Below, in pieces: positions 58,174-64,000 of a stretch of 64,000 bases of DNA. Made by a program: the position numbers and the translations under genes. How positions within the stretch are numbered: the stretch's first letter is position 1; every line of letters begins with the position of its first letter. The stretch is from Diplolepis rosae (taxonomy: Eukaryota > Arthropoda > Insecta > Hymenoptera > Diplolepididae): the NCBI GenBank assembly GCA_030998225.1, contig JAPYXD010000425.1, forward strand, positions 186,001 through 250,000, in the 5' to 3' direction. The notes under the pieces are model-generated. The model was not told the DNA's origin, made no database searches, and saw only the letters and a list, made by a program, of their open reading frames with translations.

Positions 58174-60866
58174 CTACTGGCCCTCATTGTTGCCGCGCTC
58201 TGCATGCCCATCGAGCTCCCTCGTCTTTATCACCAGGGTGACGAATGACTCGATAAGCATCCATATCTGTTCAGACTGGAGCATGAGAGAGACCATCGTG
58301 TCAGGAGTGAGTTGTGCGCCCACTGCCCGACCGACAGCCTCCCTTTCCGCGCCCCACCTGGCGCAGACAAAGAGTGTGTGCTCTGCATTTTCCACAAGGG
58401 AACCGCAGTAGCGGCACGACTCATCGTCTCTTTTCTTGAAGCGCTTCAGGTACGCATTAAAGCAATCATTCTCATCACCACACCTCTCTGTGCCGAGAAC
58501 AGCTTCTTCAGGATAGCATGGTTGTTAAGGGCACTTGTTCAGATCGGAGCTGCATAGAGCAGCTTCGAATTTACCACGCTCGCCACTAGCCTTCTCTTAG
58601 CTTCCCTAGGACCACCAATGTTGGGCATGAGCCGAGTCAGGGCGGCCCCACATTGGATGGCTTTGGCAGTCGCGATCTGCAGGTGTTCGCCGAAGCTAAG
58701 CCTTCGATCCAACTGCACACCCAGGTACTTAATGCTCTTTTTCCACTTGATTTCATGTTCCCCTAGAACGATCCTCGGGTATTTGAAGGATCTCCTTTCT
58801 GTGACCAGCAAAGCCTCGGTCTTTTCAGGGGCTATTTTCAGGCATCTGCTATCTAACCAACGCTTTGCCCGCCACAGACTATCATTGATCCTCAGCTCCA
58901 GGATTTTGACGTCGTCAGCGGCGCACACGACAAGTGCGTCATCCGCGAAGCCGATGATGCTCGTTCCAGCAGGCAGGTCCATGCGCAGGAAATCGTCGTA
59001 CATGACGTTCCAAACGAATGGACCTACCCGCGACCCTTGAGGGGCGCCACATGTCATCTCTTCCTTGAGAGACCATTTGTCGCTCTCGTATATCACCCAC
59101 CTGTCGCTCAGATAGTCATCTATCATTCGCAACAGGTAGTCTGGAACCTTTTTTCGCACCATCGCCTCGATGCAGATGTTCCATCTCGCGGTATTGAACG
59201 CATTGCGTAGGTCAATGCTGATCAACGCGCAGAATCCCTTACGCTTACCGGTTCCTCTTCTTGCTTTAGTGGCGATGTCCACCACTGCCTGGATGGCGTC
59301 AACTGTGGACCTGCCTTTCCGAAAGCTGAACTGGTTTTCCGAGAGACCGTTCTCGCCGACCATGTGACCCTGTAGTCTTTGTAGGATCATTTCCTCCAGA
59401 AGTTTCCCCATCTTATCCAATAAACATATTGGTCTATACGATGAGGCATCCCCTAGAGGTTTGTTGCCATTCCTCAGCAGGACCAACCTCTGCTTCTTCC
59501 AGTCTGCGAAGAACCTCCCCTTCCGAAGACAGGAGTTACAGACTTCCAGGAGGATTTCCGGGTATACCCCGATCACCTCTTTAAGGATCTCGTTTGGCAA
59601 CCCGTCGATCCCCGGCGCTGTGTTTGCCTTGAGCTTTCCACCCGCTCTCTTTAGTTCTTCGAGAGTGAAGAGTTCCTCGCGCCGGACCACGCAGGAACGG
59701 CTCTACATGCGGGAACAAGCTTCGCACGATGTACTTGACTCGATCGGCATTATCCAGGCCCGGGGTCTTTCTTCTAGTCACCAATCTCTTAGTGACTATT
59801 TTGAAGGCGAGACCCCATGGATCCTTCTCGACTTCTCCGATCAAGTCTTTCCAACACTGAAGTCGGCTTTTCTATATGCCTTGCCTCAGAGCTGATTTTG
59901 CTTTTTTCCATGCCTCGCGCAGCAGAGGATCACCCTTTGAGCGGGTAAAACTCCGCCACGCTGTAAGGCACTTTCGACGCAGGACGGACAACTGATCGTT
60001 CCACCAGTATATCGAGTCCCCGGTACGCCTGTGCCCGAGGCGAGGCATGGAGTGGTCACATGATGCGACCACTTTCCGCCTCGCCGCCCGCCCAGTGTCC
60101 TCCAACGACTCAGCAGACCTTGCCTAACCAAATTCACCTATGAGCCTGGTTTCTTCGAGATGTTCGCGAAGCTTGTCTTTGCTGAGTCGTTTTGTGTTCC
60201 AGGAGGGGCTCCTTACCTTGCCGCCCCTTCGCGTATTCACTGGGTGACTCTGTTCCTGGATGCTAAACTCAATGCACTGATGGTCACTCAATGTTATTAC
60301 ACCGAGGACGCACCAGTCGCCTATCCTTGAGGCAAGACGGTGCGCGGCAATCGTGAGGTCGATAATCGAGCCCCCCGCTCCTCGTCTGAACGTAAGATCC
60401 CTGCCCCGATTCAACACGATCAGGTCATTCCTGGCGACCATCTCACCGACCAAGATTCCCCTCCTGTCCAGACGGGCTTCTCCCCAGTCGGGCGACTTAC
60501 TATTGAAGTCGCCCGCAATAAGGGACGCCCACTAGCCTCTTTGAGGCTTTCCTCAAGAAGGAGGATCTGGGTCTCAAAGATCTCGAAGGGATAGCTGGGG
60601 GAGAAGTAGCAGCTGTACACACGTACCCCCGCCACCTCCACCCAAACGAACCCCGCGTCGGTCTCCAGGAAATCCCCGATGGTCAAATCAGGGCTACAAA
60701 CAAGGATCCCAGCCCTCCGTGATGCATCCTGGTACCAAGCAGAGTTTTCAGACCATTTGTGTTGCTCACTAATGAGCAACACATCGGCCCCCCTCTCCTT
60801 GGCAGTCTGCATCAGAAGGTTCTGGGCTTCCTTCCCTCTCCCGAGGTTGAGCTGTAGAAACTTCAC
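58174..60866 (-). pseudogene. LINE ORF2: APE endonuclease and reverse transcriptase
   Basis: The frame opens near the end of ORF1 (FLQLNLGRGKEAQNLL, endonuclease start, with LLISEQHKW, the usual E site). It passes to a second frame at about 60450 (LTIAAHRLASRIGDW and SDHQCIEFSI, the catalytic SDH) and through two short shifted pieces to the RT at 59690-58539. That piece has KANTAPGIDGLPNEIL, SYRPICLLDKMGKLLE, GAPQGSRVGPFVWN, the catalytic GFADDALVV, and KYLGVQLDRRLSFGEH. A stop after LLYAAPI and a shift precede the C-terminal VENAEHTLFVCARWG part (end 58174). At least five breaks; the RT core itself is one open frame of 383 codons. Confidence 0.85.
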
Positions 60867-61690
60867 TTTCCACCCCTCAACCTCTGGAGCTCCGCCCTGA
60901 ATATTGGGCAGGAACCGGTCCCCGAAGCATGGGCGACATCTTTTTCGCCCCTATCAGTACAAGTCAGGCACCGAGGGGGAGCCTTGCACTCCTTGGCCAC
61001 GTGCTACGCACCCCCACACCTCCAGCAGGCGTCCTTCCTGCCTGGAAGCGTGCAGCCGCGCGACACATGGCCATAACACTGGCACCTGCGGCACCGGGCA
61101 ACCTCGACATGCTCTCGGATGCGGCAGTTTACCCACCCCACCCTTAGCTTACCGAGCCCGAGCAAGTTCCGAGCTTCCACCTCGGTTAAACGGACCACCG
61201 CAGTCTGCACACCGCCGAAGCGCTTGTACAGCCTGCACTGGTCCCCGAGGTCTGGCTTGCCCAGCGCGATGCACAGCGCGGCAACAACCTCTTCCCTTGT
61301 AACGGTCTCGTCGAGGTCCCTAACTTCGAGGGTCCTCTTCGAGACCAAAGACTTAACGTTGGCCTTCTCTCCGACCGCCTGATCGAGCGCCTTCTCGAAG
61401 GCTGAGACGTCGCCACCCTTTTTCAGGACCAGAAGGATTTCCTCCCTCCTGGTTCTTCGGATGGAGATGACCTCCGCTCCCGAATTTTGGGGGTTAACCT
61501 TCGCCTTCATGGCTTTCAGGATCTCGGCGTAGGACTCGCCGTCCTTCGCCGACACCCTGATAGCATCACCCGACCTGGCAGTCGGAGAGCGCCTCAGCAT
61601 CTTCTCCTTTGCTTTAGGTTCCTGCGCAGAAGGCACAGGAACCTCTTTCTTCTTTTTCTCTTTTTTTTTCTTTTGCACCAGCTGCCATTC
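60863..61690 (-). pseudogene. LINE ORF1 (Gag-like), 5'-truncated
   Basis: Minus strand from about 61690: EWQLVQKKKKEKKKK, a lysine-rich part, then an RRM-like region (VISIRRTRREEILLVLKKGG, TLEVRDLDETVTREEVV), then CCHC knuckles CRRCQCYGHVSRGC and CWRCGGA-stop-HVAKEC. The TAG (near 61006) falls inside the second knuckle, but spacing is preserved and the frame continues to TGA at 60863-60865, next to the ORF2 start. It binds element RNA in related LINEs. Confidence 0.8.
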
Positions 61691-62674
61691 CCCATCCTTT
61701 TGGATTTTATTTTAGGACATTTAAAAAGATTTAAAATGATTTCAAAATATTTTAAACGATATCAAGACATTTCGAACGAAGTCAAGAGATTTAAATACAT
61801 TTTAAGTGATAGTTCAATTTTGTGAAATCTGAAGATAATGATAATAATAATAATAATCTTAAGATAGTTTTTGAATTCAGCACATTTACACAATTCGCGC
61901 AATTTCCAAAAAACCAATTAGGTTTTCAACATCAACGTCTTCGATGTTTTAGATATATATGGTAACATCACATTTTTAAGATAGGATTTAAATGGCCACC
62001 CTGCTACTCCAAAATTTATAATATTCCAATGTTTAATTACAGGACCAAACAAGCAAAGTAGGGATATCTTCGGAGAGAATTTTGATGATACCCAAGCGGA
62101 AAAGGAAAACTTGGAACCAACTATAGAGGTTCAAGACGATTTCGTTACCCGTTTGATTAGAGAAAAAGAGGAATCTGACATGCTGATAGATAACGATACG
62201 AACAAAGAAAGCGAAGATCTACAAATGTAGGTTTCAGACGACTTCGATTTCGAGAAGAACGAAGAAAACGTGGAACCACGAATGCAGAATTTAGAAAATG
62301 TCGGTAACGAGGCGAAAGTCTATGAAAGAAACCTTTTCCAGGATCTATCGCAAGATCTGATCAATTCAAACTTTACCTATCAGACTAGTGGATTACAAGA
62401 TAAGGTATATGTTGGTGGGCTTCTGAAGAATTCCTTTGATCTTCTCAATGCAGAGAATCTCGATGCAGAGATGCTGAAGCCTTCATTTGCATTTCTGAAG
62501 GAAAAAAACCTTCAGGCAATTAATCAGCCTATTCCTGAAAAGGCACTGAACGAATCCATGATCGGTAGCAGGGACTACATTGATACCGACTCTGATTTAG
62601 AATCTTAAGTTTTTATCCTAATTTTGTATAGCCTGTATTTAAAAATACATTTACAATTTTTTTGCAACAGTTTC

Positions 62675-62688
62675 AATAAATGAATAAA
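62675..62688 (+). promoter_or_regulatory. Candidate polyadenylation signals of the BEN gene
   Basis: Two AATAAA hexamers (62675-62680, 62683-62688), 67-75 bases after the final stop. Confidence 0.55.
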
Positions 62689-63019
62689 AAAATTTTAATA
62701 TAATTTATCCATATTCCTTTTTTTACCTATAATTTATAAATTTAATACAATATTTATTGATTTTAAAAAATTCACTAAATTAAATTCTCAGTTGCGTCTT
62801 TAAAGTGACATTATTCTATTCCCTTCTAGTCTCTGCTTTGTATTTTTCCACTTTTTAATTCCTCTCAATACGCTTCCATTACATTTTTCTAAGTCGATTA
62901 AAAGGAATAGGTTTTGCTTTTTTTTTCTACTCGTTCGTGGAACTTTAGATGGAGGAAAATTCGCGTATTAATGGGAATTCAGATTCTGAATTTTTCTGAA
63001 TTCTTCTCTTCTTACCGGG

Positions 63020-63506
63020 AACTTCTTATGCAAAAAAAGTTTAAAATATAAATAGACTGTTATTATAAATTACAAATTTTTTAGTTTTCATACTTCTTTA
63101 CGAAAATATCATTAAAACAAATGTTGACTAACTGAATAAATTTATAATAAATATAAATAGTATTATTCTAAGTTTACAATATTTTAAATTAATTGAAAAA
63201 TGAAACATAAAATTAAAAAATTTAAAACCACTTGAGACTTGAGAATGATATATACATTATAAACCTAACCTTCACTTTTCTTATGTAATGCATTGAATAT
63301 ATTACAACTTTACAAACCTCCAGTAAGTTATCATATTTCAGGGCTTCAGACGTCAATGTTTTCAAGACTTTTTTGGGGATGTCAAATTTTGTAAAAAAAA
63401 AGTGACAGAAGACGACCCCAACCTCCAAATCCTCAAAATCTTGAAATCTTGAAATTAGCCAAGCCGGCGAAAAAATACAAGTTGCAATCGTGCATTCTCG
63501 GCAATC
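63020..63506. repeat. Outer part of the right arm of the composite element
   Basis: Reverse complement of 43617-44165, continuing the arm interrupted at 49886. It ends at GATTCTCGGCAATC-type sequence (63506). The minus frame at 63222-63428 is not supported as a gene. Confidence 0.85.
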
Positions 63507-64000
63507 TTCGATTTAAAACCTTACCTAGTCTATGAACGCTGAAATAGGATCAGTTTTTAAAAAGTTACTTACGTTTTAACCTTTGGGGGTGCTGAGTTGT
63601 TTTTCGTTCACAGTTCAAGTCTCGTTGCCGGAAGTTTTCTCCACCCTCGCACGGATTACTGACGCGCGCCAACCTACTCGTGTATACATCCAGGATTCAT
63701 GTAAATCGCAGTTTCTATGCCCAAGATCGGTCTTGGTAAGTTTAATCATCGAATAGTGGACTTGAGCTGAATCATCGCTCTGTCTCCATGGTTCAACGAA
63801 GCGCGAGTAAGTACTTATATATTTAATAAAAAATTTTCAATTATCAATCCTGAGACCTATCTTAATTTCACACCATTTCACAGTGCGCGGCGGTTTTTAC
63901 CTCCGATGGGTCAGAAATCCAAATAATTATTGTATTAAATACATTCTCTGTTCGTTCAAGAACGTAACAGCGGGATAAAAATATCAGACATGTTATCAAA
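63507..64000. other. Right flank, possible start of another gene or repeat
   Basis: GC-richer than its surroundings. Contains ATGCCCAAGATCGGTCTTG followed by GTAAGT (63718-63741) and ATGGTTCAACGAAGCGCGA followed by GTAAGT (about 63789-63812), each looking like a tiny first coding exon, with no further support. The last bases start another copy of the GACATGTTATCAAA hairpin repeat. Confidence 0.3.

Larger units (their letters stand above)
58058..61707 (-). mobile_element. R1-clade LINE, 5'-truncated, with 9-bp target duplication
   Basis: Flanked by TATTTTAGG (58049-58057 and 61708-61716). Minus-strand order: ORF1 end with CCHC knuckles, ORF2 with endonuclease, RT and C-terminal zinc motif, then a 3' untranslated part rich in GGC. 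GC-rich against the AT-rich host element. The 5' end starts inside ORF1, typical of incomplete reverse transcription. R1 elements classically enter rDNA; this one lies in an AT-rich intron, so it is a dispersed R1-clade member. Confidence 0.85.
55146..62608 (+). pseudogene. BEN-domain protein gene of the 13-kb element, decayed
   Basis: Exons inferred from frame and splice sites: 55146-55218, 55273-55419, 56166-56719, 56819-about 57081, a short one ending 57245, 57354-57581, 57662-57784 and 62043-62608. Order: short N-terminus (MTESTRFALIMQCG); DIDNIFEASKRPRRPPERF; Ser/Thr/Lys-rich linker; coiled coil (VIKLANSLENCYKKLQDANF and the following heptads); BEN domain (IHIGRGVWITHDA, TRKTFVRKMLVAVFG, STITGRTSN, SLDPKKVLAIK, DIYKYFLTNVL); acidic tail ending DSDLES. 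BEN domains bind DNA and chromatin partners. Damage: frameshifts near 57390 and in the A8 run near 57530, and TAG at 62228-62230 with the frame open on both sides. Two AATAAA signals follow. The LINE at 58058-61707 lies in the last intron. The second short exon and exon-4 end are uncertain. Confidence 0.65.
49887..63019. mobile_element. 13.1-kb DNA transposon with tnp2/CACTA-like transposase and BEN-domain gene
   Basis: Perfect 31-bp TIRs begin CCCGGTAAGAAGAGAAG at 49887 and, inverted, end at 63019. The flanks are parts of one interrupted repeat arm: joining 49886 to 63020 with one AA removed restores the collinear sequence seen at about 44150-44190, consistent with a 2-bp AA target duplication. 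Contents: minus-strand transposase (51012-53945), intergenic palindrome (54861-55019), plus-strand BEN gene (55146-62608) and an R1-clade LINE (58058-61707). Animal CACTA/EnSpm elements commonly have 2-4 bp duplications, but this TIR does not begin CACT, so the assignment rests on the transposase. Confidence 0.8.

Noticed and set aside
63718..63812. Two tiny ATG-containing first exons with GTAAGT donors
   Set aside because: Six or seven codons each are not enough to support a gene; noted only as a possibility.

Overview
This is a repeat-dominated, AT-rich nuclear window from an animal, most likely an insect. A hymenopteran is plausible from the mixture of mariner, R1-clade and env-bearing Gypsy elements, but that is inference. 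I recognise one conventional host gene: the last three coding exons of a SPRYD7 (SPRY domain-containing protein 7) orthologue, at 18533-18810, 18997-19099 and 27709-27806 on the + strand. Its last intron (8.6 kb) holds a tRNA-like/SINE sequence, two mariner copies, a complete Tc1/mariner-superfamily element with long terminal inverted repeats (TIRs), a MITE and a Gypsy scrap. Its 5' coding exon was not found.

Left part (1-18 kb): Penelope-like direct repeats with hammerhead-ribozyme-like cores (1060-1414, 2121-2475); a Gypsy integrase scrap; two foldback elements (3817-4306 and 4323-6252); and a decayed minus-strand Gypsy pol (6276-10225). The RT/RNase H part of that Gypsy is missing where a TIR-bearing element (8085-9690) now sits, and this element carries a remnant of a multi-copy insect protein of unknown class. 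A pogo-like MITE follows at 12883-13316. At 14695-18000 four elements are nested or abutted, with clean TTAA and 8-bp target duplications.

Middle part (28-43.6 kb): a minus-strand, env-carrying Gypsy/errantivirus-like provirus (31294-38640). It keeps gag end, protease, RT, RNase H, an AT-hook-bearing linker and a broken env; no integrase is seen between the linker and env. A mariner, an R1-clade 3' end and a LINE RT fragment interrupt or abut it. A TIR element with a mutated THAP zinc finger follows (39051-41909), itself containing a Tc1-like element.

Right part (43.6-63.5 kb): two large units. The outer one has long inverted arms (43617-44845, mirrored at about 48060-49886 and 63020-63506). 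Inserted into its right arm is a 13,133-bp element (49887-63019) with perfect 31-bp TIRs and an apparent 2-bp AA target duplication. This inner element has divergent genes: a minus-strand tnp2/CACTA-like transposase with a single 817-codon open frame, and a plus-strand multi-exon BEN-domain gene that has acquired frameshifts, an in-frame stop and a 3.65-kb R1-clade LINE in its last intron. A strong palindrome (54861-55019) lies between the two genes. This transposase plus BEN-domain element is my main candidate for a little-described system.
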